Both the position numbers and the translations under genes were made by a program. A stretch of 64,000 bases of DNA from Streptomyces flaveus (lineage in GTDB: Bacteria; Actinomycetota; Actinomycetes; Streptomycetales; Streptomycetaceae): contig NZ_BMPQ01000001.1 in NCBI RefSeq assembly GCF_014647675.1, positions 249,349-313,348 of the forward strand, given 5' to 3'. Shown in pieces: positions 8,845 through 16,327 of the stretch. Numbering within the stretch: the first letter of the stretch is position 1; each line of letters begins with the position of its first letter. The notes under the pieces were generated by a model. It saw only the letters and a program-made list of their open reading frames with translations. It was not told the origin of the DNA and did no database searches.

Positions 8845-9909
8845 ATGGCCGAAAACAAGGAACTGGTCGTCACCGACATACCCAGCGCCAAGGTCAAAGC
8901 CATCGCCGAACGCGTCGCGCTGGAATTCCAGCTCGCCGCCGACAAGGTCGCCGCGCATCACGCGGAGCCCGGCAAGTACCCGCTGCCGTCCGACGCCAAG
9001 AGCACCGAGCAGCTACTCGCCCGCCGTTTCCGTACGTTGCCCGAGACCCAGCAGAAGCAGGCCGCGGACCGGATCTCGGTGGAGCTGCGGGGCGGTGCGG
9101 CGCGCACCAAGCGGCTCGGCGACCTCGCCAAGGTCGACCTCAAGTCGCCCTCCGGGATCGATGAGCAGGTCCGCAAGACACCGCTCCCGGCGCGGATGAA
9201 GTTCCCGGTCGACGAACTGCAGCGGATGTCCGACGCGCTGGTGGGCCCGATGACCACCGCCGCCCAGGAGACGGCCGCCGCGGCGGCGTTCCCGGAACTG
9301 CGCAACCTGGAGCTGCGGATCCACCGGGTCAAGTGTGTGGACGAGACGAGCGAGATCGGCAAGGACGAGATCGACCTGGGCGGCACGTCCGTCGACGAGG
9401 ACGGCGACACCAAGAAGGTGTCGGCGTTCCGGGTACGCAGTTTCAGCACCGGAACCGTGCAGACGTACTCGCCGCCGAGGCGTTTCACCCACTTCAGCCT
9501 CACCGAGCAGAGCAAGGTGACGTTCCCGAAGACGTACTTCGTCACGCTGGTCGTCGCGGAGGTCGACTGGGGCGGCCTCGCCGACTTCCTCAACGAACTC
9601 CTCGACAAGGTGAAGGCCAAGGTCGCCGCGGCACTCGCGGCCGCCATCGGCGGCGCGATCGGCTCTCCCGGCGGGCCCCTCGGCATCGCCATCGGGGTCG
9701 CGGTGGGCTTCGTGGTCGGCCTGGTCTTCGACTACCTCAAGGGCCTGTGGGGCGACGAGGTCTTCAAGCCGATCACGGTCAGCGCCACCATCTCGTCGCT
9801 GACCAGCCGCTTCCCCGGCGGCCAGGACAACAGCACGGACCGCACCCTCGACTTCAAGGGCCACGGCGGTCACTACCAGCTGACCTACGACTGGCGAAAG
9901 TACAACTGA
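8845..9909 (+). CDS. Unknown protein with a glycine-zipper hydrophobic hairpin
   Basis: The 354-residue protein starts at an ATG with GGGGAAGGAA just upstream. An N-terminal Lys/Ala-rich helical part (about 1-140) is followed by a beta-rich domain beginning NLELRIHRVKCVDETSEIGK, with acidic loops (LGGTSVDEDGDTKK) that could bind calcium. A long hydrophobic segment, ALAAAIGGAIGSPGGPLGIA continuing to VGFVVGLVFDYL, interrupts that domain. The C-terminus FKGHGGHYQLTYDW returns to beta structure. No signal peptide or catalytic motif is evident. The insert looks able to enter a membrane, so a pore-forming or membrane-binding role is possible, but this is inference. A terminator follows directly. 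Confidence 0.7.
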   Translation: MAENKELVVTDIPSAKVKAIAERVALEFQLAADKVAAHHAEPGKYPLPSDAKSTEQLLARRFRTLPETQQKQAADRISVELRGGAARTKRLGDLAKVDLKSPSGIDEQVRKTPLPARMKFPVDELQRMSDALVGPMTTAAQETAAAAAFPELRNLELRIHRVKCVDETSEIGKDEIDLGGTSVDEDGDTKKVSAFRVRSFSTGTVQTYSPPRRFTHFSLTEQSKVTFPKTYFVTLVVAEVDWGGLADFLNELLDKVKAKVAAALAAAIGGAIGSPGGPLGIAIGVAVGFVVGLVFDYLKGLWGDEVFKPITVSATISSLTSRFPGGQDNSTDRTLDFKGHGGHYQLTYDWRKYN

Positions 9910-9932
9910 CCATCTGAGGACGGGGGAAGAAA

Positions 9933-9972
9933 GAGGGCCGTCACCCGGCTGTCCCGCCGGGTGACGGCCCTC
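9933..9972 (+). terminator. Perfect 17-bp hairpin terminator
   Basis: GAGGGCCGTCACCCGGC (9933-9949) and GCCGGGTGACGGCCCTC (9956-9972) are perfectly complementary, with loop TGTCCC. A nearly identical hairpin with the same loop lies at 12553-12590. Confidence 0.8.
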
Positions 9973-10152
9973 TGGGCCGCGTCCGGCGAAGTGGTGCGGC
10001 GAGTTGGAGCCCATGACTCCGTAGCTCACGAAGCCGCGAAAGCCCGGCATCGCCCGGACGGCCACGCCGCCGGGTGCCACGCATGCCGCGAGCGCGGCAG
10101 TGGCGGGGAAATGTGTCGCCCTTCGGGTGCAGCGGACCGTACCGTCGTCCTC

Positions 10153-10803
10153 ATGAAGCTGCTCTCCGTCAATGTCGGCAGGCCCCGCCCCAACCCTTGG
10201 AAGGGCCTCAGCGCGACAGGCATCGACAAGCGGCCCGTCGACGGCCCGGTCGCCGTCATCGCCCCCGGCCCCAAGGGCACCGGCGCGGTCGGTCTCGTCG
10301 GCGACCGGGTCTACGACGTGAAGCACCACGGCGGCTCCGACCAGGCCGTCTACGCCTATGCCCGCGAGGACCTCGACGGATGGGAGGCTGAGTTGGGCAG
10401 GCCGCTTGCCAACGGCGTCTTCGGGGAGAACCTCACGACCATCGGCCTCGACGTCAACGGCGCCCTGATCGGCGAGCGCTGGCGCATCGGGCCGGACGTC
10501 GTCCTGGAGGTGTCGTGCGCGCGGATCCCGTGCGCGACGTTCCAGGGCTGGCTGGAGCGTGACGGTTGGATCAAGCGGTTCACGCAGGCCGCGCTGCCGG
10601 GCGCGTATCTGCGGGTGATCGAGCCGGGGGACATCCGCGCTGCCGATCCGGTCGAGATCGTGCACCGCCCTGACCACGACGTGACCGTCGCACTCGTCTT
10701 CCGTGCGATGACACGTGAACCGGAACTGCTGCCGCGGCTGCTGGTCGCCGACGCACTGCCGGAGGAGGGCAAGGATCTGGCCCGCAGGCGTACGACCGCG
10801 TAG
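10153..10803 (+). CDS. MOSC-domain protein (YiiM-like)
   Basis: The 216-residue protein has a MOSC beta-barrel (VYDVKHHGGSDQAVYAY, NGVFGENLTT, LEVSCARIPCATFQGW). In this superfamily the cysteine of the last motif carries sulfur or binds the metal-cofactor substrate. YiiM-type members reduce N-hydroxylated compounds using molybdenum cofactor. The ATG at 10153 follows an upstream region without a ribosome binding site, so a leaderless transcript is plausible. Upstream in-frame extension to 9961 would run through a terminator hairpin and is rejected. A second, distinct MOSC gene lies at 12658-13200. Confidence 0.85.
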   Translation: MKLLSVNVGRPRPNPWKGLSATGIDKRPVDGPVAVIAPGPKGTGAVGLVGDRVYDVKHHGGSDQAVYAYAREDLDGWEAELGRPLANGVFGENLTTIGLDVNGALIGERWRIGPDVVLEVSCARIPCATFQGWLERDGWIKRFTQAALPGAYLRVIEPGDIRAADPVEIVHRPDHDVTVALVFRAMTREPELLPRLLVADALPEEGKDLARRRTTA

Positions 10804-10829
10804 GTGATCGATTTCACGGGGATCGTCGA

Positions 10830-10895
10830 CGCACCGCACTCATGGCGACATGCGACCGCGATCCGGCGGCGTATGTGGCGGTGGTGCCCCGGTGA
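10830..10895 (+). pseudogene. 3'-end remnant of an AbiEi-like gene
   Basis: Read from 10830, these bases encode RTALMATCDRDPAAYVAVVP, then R and a stop. This matches the last residues of the gene at 4494-5582 (RTALMAACDRDPAAYVVVLP, then R). The bases after the stop (CACCGGACAACTGGTGACCCCC) also resemble the terminator at 5594-5630. No 5' part is present, so a related gene was probably lost here, leaving only its tail. Confidence 0.7.
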
Positions 10896-11029
10896 CCTGT
10901 GGGGGGGCACCGGACAACTGGTGACCCCCACATCACTGATGGCCGGCCCTTCAGCCCCAGACAAAGTAAGATTCAATCTACGTAATATCGAATCTGAGTT
11001 TGTTGCGCCGACTGGGGAGTGAGCCGCTG

Positions 11030-12463
11030 ATGGAGTTCAAGGGCAGGGCAGCCGACCTCGATCTGCTGGCTCAGCAGCTGGGCCTGGTGGTCGAGGGCAC
11101 GGGGGCCACCCGGGGACGGTCCGTGATCATGATGGGTCGACGTCGGGTGGGGAAGTCCCGCCTGGTGCAGGAGTTCTGCGACCGGTCCGGAGTTCCTTAC
11201 GTGGTGTTCCAGGCGACCCGGGGCCGTAATCCGGTGGCTGAGCGCACCGACTTCACCGCGGCGCTCGCGCACTCCGCCCTGCCCGGCGCGGAACTGGTGG
11301 CCGGGCTGCAAGCCACCGACTGGAACCAGGCACTGCGTTCCCTGGCCCTCGCGGTGCCGGACGACGCTCCGAGCATCGCGGTGATCGACGAGGTGCCCTG
11401 GCTGGTGGAGCAGGACGGCGAGTTCGAGGGGGCGCTGCAGACGGTGTGGGACCGCCATTTGTCCGCCAAGCCGGTGCTGCTCGTCCTCGTCGGCAGCGAC
11501 ATGTCGGTGATGGAGGCCCTGCAGTCGCATGGCCGTCCGTTCTTCGGCCGGGCGACGAAGATGACCGTACGGCCACTGCACCTGGCCGATGTGCAGGCGG
11601 CGACCGGGCTCGACGCGGCGGAGGCGATGGACGCCCTGCTGATCACCGGCGGTTTCCCGGAGATCGTCCAGTCGTGGCGGCCGGGGACGCCCCGTACGGA
11701 GTTCCTGCGCGAGGCCGTGAGCAACCCTCTCTCGCCCCTGCTGGTCGCGGGCGAGCTGTCACTGCTCGGCGAGTTCCCCGAGGCATCCCACTCACGTGCG
11801 GTACTCGAAGCCGTCGGCAGCGGTGAGCGAACCTTCTCCACCATCGCCGCACAGGCCGGCGGCGCGGGCGCGCTGCCCTCCGGCACCCTTTCCCCGCTGC
11901 TGAACACGCTGCTGGCCAAGCGGGTCCTGGCGGTGGACCTGCCGCTGTCCACGAAGCCGGACAGCAAGAACAAGCGCTACCGCATCGCCGATCCGTATCT
12001 GCGCTTCTGGCTGGCCTTCATGCGACGCGGAATCCCACTCATCGAACGCGGCCGGGGTGATCTGGCCCTGGAGCGCATCGAGCGCTCGTGGACGACCTGG
12101 CGGGGACGCGCCATCGAACCGGTGGTCCGCGAGTCGCTGCTGCGCCTGCTGCCGGACGACTTCTGGCCCGAGACCGAGGCGGTCGGCGGCTGGTGGAACC
12201 GGCAGAACAACCCCGAGATCGACCTGATCGGCGCGGACCGCGCACCCGTGGCGGGCGCCGTGCACTTCATCGGGTCGGTCAAATGGCTGGAGTCCCAGCC
12301 CTTCGGCCGCCGCGAGTACGACGCCTTGGTCCGCGACGCCCTCGCCGTGCCCGGCGCCGACCCGGACACACCCCTCGTCGCGGTCTCCCGCTCCGGTGTC
12401 ACGGACGGCCTGCCGCTCGCGGCGCACTGGAGGCCGGAGGACTTGGTCGACGCCTGGCGGTAG
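11030..12463 (+). CDS. Archaeal-type ATPase with DUF234-like nuclease-fold C-terminus
   Basis: The 477-residue protein has an N-terminal P-loop ATPase with Walker A MMGRRRVGKSRLVQEF and Walker B SIAVIDEVPWL. A winged-helix part (near 265-310) and a C-terminal DUF234 domain follow, the latter with WWNRQNNPEIDLIGAD and GSVKW. The spaced E-x-D and V-K residues fit a PD-(D/E)xK fold. Proteins with this architecture are frequent in archaea and bacteria and their role is unknown; a link to mobile DNA or defence has been suggested only by context. The ATG at 11030 has GGGGAG upstream. The promoter region (10960-11000) is unusually AT-rich for this chromosome. Confidence 0.8.
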   Translation: MEFKGRAADLDLLAQQLGLVVEGTGATRGRSVIMMGRRRVGKSRLVQEFCDRSGVPYVVFQATRGRNPVAERTDFTAALAHSALPGAELVAGLQATDWNQALRSLALAVPDDAPSIAVIDEVPWLVEQDGEFEGALQTVWDRHLSAKPVLLVLVGSDMSVMEALQSHGRPFFGRATKMTVRPLHLADVQAATGLDAAEAMDALLITGGFPEIVQSWRPGTPRTEFLREAVSNPLSPLLVAGELSLLGEFPEASHSRAVLEAVGSGERTFSTIAAQAGGAGALPSGTLSPLLNTLLAKRVLAVDLPLSTKPDSKNKRYRIADPYLRFWLAFMRRGIPLIERGRGDLALERIERSWTTWRGRAIEPVVRESLLRLLPDDFWPETEAVGGWWNRQNNPEIDLIGADRAPVAGAVHFIGSVKWLESQPFGRREYDALVRDALAVPGADPDTPLVAVSRSGVTDGLPLAAHWRPEDLVDAWR

Positions 12464-12552
12464 GCGTTCCTCCTGCGAGGTGCACGGAACAACCCACAGA
12501 CCCTGGATGCCGTACGCAACGCGGCTTTCGTCACCGGTCGGCGGCGAGGAAA

Positions 12553-12590
12553 AGGGCCGTCCCCCGGCTGTCCCGCCGGGTGACGGCCCT
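12553..12590 (+). terminator. Hairpin terminator near-identical to the one at 9933
   Basis: AGGGCCGTCCCCCGGC (12553-12568) pairs with GCCGGGTGACGGCCCT (12575-12590) with one mismatch, again with the TGTCCC loop. It lies between convergent genes and can serve both. Confidence 0.7.
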
Positions 12591-12657
12591 CCGGCGCACC
12601 ACTACTCGTCGGGCGGGCCGCTGGTGAGAGACATTCAGCCCCGCTTGGTGCGAGACG

Positions 12658-13200
12658 TCAGACCCGATCCAGGGGCCGGTGCGGGCCGCTGGGAAGTTCC
12701 GCGGCGATCGTGTCGCCCGGGCGTACCACGCCGCCCTCCTTCACGATGCTCATGATTCCGGACTTGCGCACGATGTTCCCGACTGCATCACGGCCGACGA
12801 CCTGCTTCAGCAGCCCGTCCTGGAAACTGTCGATCTGCAGGCAGGGATTGCGCAGGCCGGTCACCTCCAGCACCGCGTCATCGCCGATACGCAGCAGCGT
12901 GCCGACCGGCAGGCCGAGCAGGTCGATGCCGCGGGTGGTGATGTTCTCGCCGAGGTCACCGGGCACCACCGTGAATCCCTCTGCACCGACCTCGGCGAAG
13001 AGCTCTTCATGGATGAGATGGACCTGGCGCAGGTTCGGCTGGGTGGGGTCCTGCGCGACCCGCGAGCGGTGCTTGACCGTCACGCCGGCATGTACGTCAC
13101 CCTCCACACCGAGCCCGGCGAGCAGCGTGATGCTGTCCCGGTTCGGCTTGGTGAACGAGTACTCGCCGTTGCTGCTGACCGCCGTCACTGTCCCGCTCAT
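12658..13200 (-). CDS. MOSC-domain protein
   Basis: The 180-residue single-domain MOSC protein has LGVEGDVHAG near residue 30, PGDLGENITTRG near 82 and TGLRNPCLQIDSF with the conserved cysteine near 119. It resembles the sulfurase-type C-terminal domain of molybdenum cofactor enzymes. GAGGAGGGG lies 10 bases before the ATG. The PPOX-fold gene upstream (13278-13679) is on the same strand with a 77-base gap and may share its promoter. Confidence 0.88.
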   Translation of the reverse strand: MSGTVTAVSSNGEYSFTKPNRDSITLLAGLGVEGDVHAGVTVKHRSRVAQDPTQPNLRQVHLIHEELFAEVGAEGFTVVPGDLGENITTRGIDLLGLPVGTLLRIGDDAVLEVTGLRNPCLQIDSFQDGLLKQVVGRDAVGNIVRKSGIMSIVKEGGVVRPGDTIAAELPSGPHRPLDRV

Positions 13201-13277
13201 CCTCGGATCCCCTCCTCAACGACATGATCAGCCACGACCCTAGCCCTTACCTCAGCCCTTACGTCGTGTCCGGGCGG

Positions 13278-13679
13278 TCATTGAGCCGTACCGGCCAGCA
13301 GCCAGCGCCGCACGGGAACTTCGAGCAGTACGCGGTCCCCGTCCGGTGTGTACGGGGCGGAGACATCCCACCCGTACTTCGCGGCGAAGGCATCCGTGAT
13401 CTCCTCCGGGAACAGGCCACGGTGCAGCACCGCCTCTCCCTCGGCCACGACGGGGAGCCGGCCGTCCTCCAACGCCAAGGAGACCCGCGAGAACTTCTCG
13501 ATATTGCGGACCTTGACCGAACTCGCGTCCGTGCCGATCCACCAACTGCCCCGCAGGAACACGAACCAGACCGGCGTCACATGGGCAGACCCGTCCGGCC
13601 GCACAGTGCACAGCCAGACGTTCTTCTCCTGGGCCAGGCGGTCGCGAACAGCCACAGGCAGAGACTCGGAATCACTCAT
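13278..13679 (-). CDS. PPOX/FDOR-fold flavin or F420-dependent oxidoreductase
   Basis: The 133-residue protein is of the pyridoxamine 5'-phosphate oxidase-like split-barrel type: NVWLCTVRPDGSAHVTPVWF, then WWIGTDASSVKVRNIE and a C-terminal W-containing strand. Members bind FMN, F420 or haem; the sequence alone does not decide. The length is normal for a single-domain FDOR. It is encoded upstream of the MOSC gene in the same direction. Confidence 0.85.
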   Translation of the reverse strand: MSDSESLPVAVRDRLAQEKNVWLCTVRPDGSAHVTPVWFVFLRGSWWIGTDASSVKVRNIEKFSRVSLALEDGRLPVVAEGEAVLHRGLFPEEITDAFAAKYGWDVSAPYTPDGDRVLLEVPVRRWLLAGTAQ

Positions 13680-13780
13680 GTACCCATCTCACCCGCAGCT
13701 CCGCCAGACCGCCTCGGTCCGACGGCCTAGACACCTCGGGCTTCGTCGTGGAGCTGTTCGGCGGCGTGCGGCGGGTGCGA

Positions 13781-13819
13781 AGCGGTTGGCTGGTTTGCTA
13801 CGTAGCGGTTGGCTGGTTT
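13781..13819. repeat. 16-bp direct repeat in front of the secreted-protein operon
   Basis: AGCGGTTGGCTGGTTT occurs at 13781-13796 and again at 13804-13819, a 23-base period. An AT-richer stretch (TTGACTAAAAGATCAACTG) follows at once and could hold the promoter of the operon starting at 13920. Confidence 0.5.
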
Positions 13820-13860
13820 TGATTGACTAAAAGATCAACTGTTCGATAGCTTCCGGGCCT

Positions 13861-13900
13861 CACCTGATGTGGACAGGCCTCGTGGGGGCCGCATCAGGTG
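13861..13900 (+). promoter_or_regulatory. 12-bp leader hairpin before the secreted-protein gene
   Basis: CACCTGATGTGG (13861-13872) pairs with CCGCATCAGGTG (13889-13900) with one G-U wobble. The structure ends 19 bases before the ATG at 13920. It may stabilise the leader or attenuate transcription; no U-run follows it. Confidence 0.5.
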
Positions 13901-13919
13901 GAAGATTCGGAGTTCCCGC

Positions 13920-14369
13920 ATGTCGGGCAGATCTTCCAAGCGTGTATCCGCCGTGGTCGCGATGGCGTCAGCCTTCGTCCTTGCGTTGTCCCCTGGCGCC
14001 TCGGCCAACTGGTCGAGCAGCATCGGTGGGTGGACGGACGGTGGCGACGACAACGGGCAGTCCCGCTACTGGGCGGACGAGAGCTACACGGAGATCATCT
14101 TCAAGGGTTGCACCGTGCAGAACGGCAGTAAGACCACCGGTGTCGAGTTGTGGGACTTCGACGCGCTGTCGTACAACGACTTCTACGGTGAGAAGACCTT
14201 CACCAACTGCTTCAACGGCACGAGCTACGCGAGCCGGGGCGAATACAACGGTCTGCCTCAGGAGTCGGACTACTTCTTCCAGCTCGACAACGTCGGTGGC
14301 GGGAGCAACGCGTGCTGCCTGCTGTGGGCGACCTACGCGGGAGTTGACACCACTCTCGCCGACTCCTGA
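13920..14369 (+). CDS. Small secreted cysteine-containing protein, unknown function
   Basis: The 149-residue protein has a classical signal peptide (basic MSGRSSKR, hydrophobic VSAVVAMASAFVLALS, cleavage after ASA). The predicted mature form is about 120 residues, starting NWSSSIGGWTDGGDDN. It is rich in Trp, Tyr, Asp and Gly and has four cysteines (FKGC, TNCF, ACCL), enough for two disulfides. I do not recognise the family. It is the first gene of an operon with two membrane proteins and an ABC ATPase. That layout suggests a secreted effector or bacteriocin-like protein with its own transporter or immunity system, but no activity is shown by the sequence. Confidence 0.75.
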   Translation: MSGRSSKRVSAVVAMASAFVLALSPGASANWSSSIGGWTDGGDDNGQSRYWADESYTEIIFKGCTVQNGSKTTGVELWDFDALSYNDFYGEKTFTNCFNGTSYASRGEYNGLPQESDYFFQLDNVGGGSNACCLLWATYAGVDTTLADS

Positions 14370-14382
14370 TCAGTGTTCTGCA

Positions 14383-14415
14383 GCGTGGTGTCTCGCTGTC
14401 GGCGAGGCACCACGC
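14383..14415 (+). terminator. Intercistronic stem-loop (possible attenuator)
   Basis: GCGTGGTG-T-CTCGC (14383-14396) pairs with GCGAG-G-CACCACGC (14402-14415) with one internal mismatch and loop TGTCG. It lies 14 bases after the secreted gene and 32 bases before the next start, where a partial terminator or mRNA-stabilising stem would make the first gene the most abundant product. Confidence 0.55.
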
Positions 14416-14447
14416 CCCCTGTTCGGACCGCTCCAGGAAGCCAAGAA

Positions 14448-15731
14448 GTGAAACCCCTCACACTCATCAGGTCCAGCAGTGCGCTGAGGGTCGCGCCCGT
14501 CGCCCTGCTTCTCGTGTTCGCCTACTACGCCACCGATCTCGGTGACGACCTCCTCGCCGATCCGCTGGGCTACTCCGCCACTGTGGTCGACGCGGTGCTG
14601 CGCAACCTGCTGCCTGTGGCCTTCGCGGTTGCCTCGGGTCTCGCCGCGTGGGAGGCGCGGAAGCTGGGAGTCTCCGAAATCTGGAGGCTGGGGGCGGTGC
14701 GATCCCGCTACACCATCGCCGCACAGCATCTGTCTCCCGTTGTCTCGCTGGCCTGGTTGCTCCTCATCCTTCCCACGCTGTGCGCCCTTGTCCAAGAGCA
14801 GGTTGCGCCCGACCTGCCCGGCCTCACGCTGCTGGCCTTCGGACTGGTGCTCTGCGTCGCCCACGCCATCGTCGGATTCGCCGTCGGAGCCGCCATTCGG
14901 CACATCGCCGTAGTGCCGATCATCGCAGTCACCGACTTCCTGGCCGTCGGCAGTGCCACCGGACTGGAGATACCGTGGCCCCGGCACCTCACCGGCCTCT
15001 TCGCCGGAAAGATGATGTTCGGCGAACTGCCCACCCCCGCCGCCCTCGCGGCTCCCCTCCTGCTCGCCGTCGGCACCGCCTGCGCCATGGCTCTGCTCTG
15101 GGCACCTGTTTCTCGCTGGCTACGAGGAGCCATCGCGGGAACGCTCGTCTTCGCCTGCGCGCTCGGATCGTTCTCCTTGGTCAGCGACTGGAGCTACATA
15201 GGCCCACGGAGTACCGGTCATGGCACAACCTCCTGTGCAGGGCAGTCCCCTCGCATCTGTCTGCCTGAGACGCACGCCGAGCACATCTCCGCTCTCGCCG
15301 AGGAAGCGGAGGCGACGCTGAAAACCCTGCGTCGAGCCGGTCTGTCTGCCGAGCCGACTTCGCTTACAGACACTTCTCTCAGCCTCCGGTATCCCGAACC
15401 GTCCACGGAGGATGACTGGACCGTCCCACTCGTTGTCGGCGAGGCGACCGGCACCGTTCGCTACCAGATCGCCCGCGAAGCGGTGCGTTTCGAATGCTTC
15501 CCTCCCGCCACCGGTCCCGCCCGCCAGGTGTACTACTGGGTGTCCTCCAAAGTCGGACAGGCGGACACCTACTTGAAACGGCTCAGCTCCGAACCCGATT
15601 TCACGGCCCAGGAACGCAGCCGTCTCCAAGACCAGGTAGGAGAGGTTCTGCAGTTGAGCAGGGCCCAACAAATGGACTGGTACGAGACGACCGTGGCGGA
15701 GGCCTGCGAGGAAGACGGGAACACAACGTGA
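14448..15731 (+). CDS. ABC-type membrane protein with extracytoplasmic C-terminal domain
   Basis: The 427-residue protein has about six hydrophobic segments in residues 15-260 (for example VAPVALLLVFAYYATDL and LTLLAFGLVLCVAHAIVGFA). A soluble domain of about 165 residues follows (SWDYIG-like turn, TSCAGQSPRICLPETHAEHI, coiled helix, Cys at FECFPP and AEACEED). It looks like an ABC-2-type permease fused to an outer domain with several cysteines. The GTG at 14448 has AGGAAG 7 bases upstream. Its stop overlaps the next start (TGATG), so translation is probably coupled. The substrate is unknown; the secreted protein upstream is the obvious candidate. Confidence 0.75.
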   Translation: MKPLTLIRSSSALRVAPVALLLVFAYYATDLGDDLLADPLGYSATVVDAVLRNLLPVAFAVASGLAAWEARKLGVSEIWRLGAVRSRYTIAAQHLSPVVSLAWLLLILPTLCALVQEQVAPDLPGLTLLAFGLVLCVAHAIVGFAVGAAIRHIAVVPIIAVTDFLAVGSATGLEIPWPRHLTGLFAGKMMFGELPTPAALAAPLLLAVGTACAMALLWAPVSRWLRGAIAGTLVFACALGSFSLVSDWSYIGPRSTGHGTTSCAGQSPRICLPETHAEHISALAEEAEATLKTLRRAGLSAEPTSLTDTSLSLRYPEPSTEDDWTVPLVVGEATGTVRYQIAREAVRFECFPPATGPARQVYYWVSSKVGQADTYLKRLSSEPDFTAQERSRLQDQVGEVLQLSRAQQMDWYETTVAEACEEDGNTT

Positions 15732-16327
15732 TGTGGTGGCTGCGTGCCCGCCGCGCCCACACTCGGCTGCCCCTGGGCTTTTTGATGTTCACGCTTCTGG
15801 CGGCGATTGTGCAGGACACCCCCCTCTTCCTGCCGTCCATCTGGGCCAGCGGCGCCGAGATCGTGCAGGCTGTCACACTTGTTCCGCTCGTGCTGACCTC
15901 GGTCCTCTTCGACTGTCTGCACACTCGGCTGGACGCCGCCGAGACCACCGGAATCCGACCCGTCAGGTTCTTCGACGTCCTGCTCACACTCGGCACGGTG
16001 GCACTCGCACTTGCCGTGGGCGAGGTGATCGCCATGGCCACCGGGGCCGCATCGGCCGAGACACTGGGCCGCAACACGGCCTTCCTCGCCGGCCTCACCC
16101 TGTTGTGCGGGGCTCTCTTCGGGAGATCCGCAGTCCTCGTTCCCGCACTGTGGCCGCTGATCGGCGTACTTTTCGGCATGAGGGCGGCCGGCGATCCCTA
16201 TCCGTGGACCGTACTCCTCGAACCGCCTGGCACCTGGTACGCCTCCACGGGAGCCCTCTTGATGCTCACCGTCGGCGTTGGTGCCCACCTCCTTTCACCG
16301 AACCGCTTCGCACGGAGAGCCGCATGA
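15731..16327 (+). CDS. Small integral membrane protein of the ABC cassette
   Basis: The 198-residue, very hydrophobic protein has about six predicted transmembrane segments (LGFLMFTLLAAIVQDT, VTLVPLVLTSVLFDCL, LLTLGTVALALAVGEV and others). No soluble domain is evident. The ATG shares a base with the preceding stop codon, and its own stop overlaps the following ATG by four bases, so it belongs in the same complex. It probably acts as a second permease half. Confidence 0.75.
   Translation: MWWLRARRAHTRLPLGFLMFTLLAAIVQDTPLFLPSIWASGAEIVQAVTLVPLVLTSVLFDCLHTRLDAAETTGIRPVRFFDVLLTLGTVALALAVGEVIAMATGAASAETLGRNTAFLAGLTLLCGALFGRSAVLVPALWPLIGVLFGMRAAGDPYPWTVLLEPPGTWYASTGALLMLTVGVGAHLLSPNRFARRAA

Noticed and set aside
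9961..10152. N-terminal extension of the first MOSC protein
   Set aside because: It would start inside the terminator hairpin at 9933-9972 and has no family similarity.
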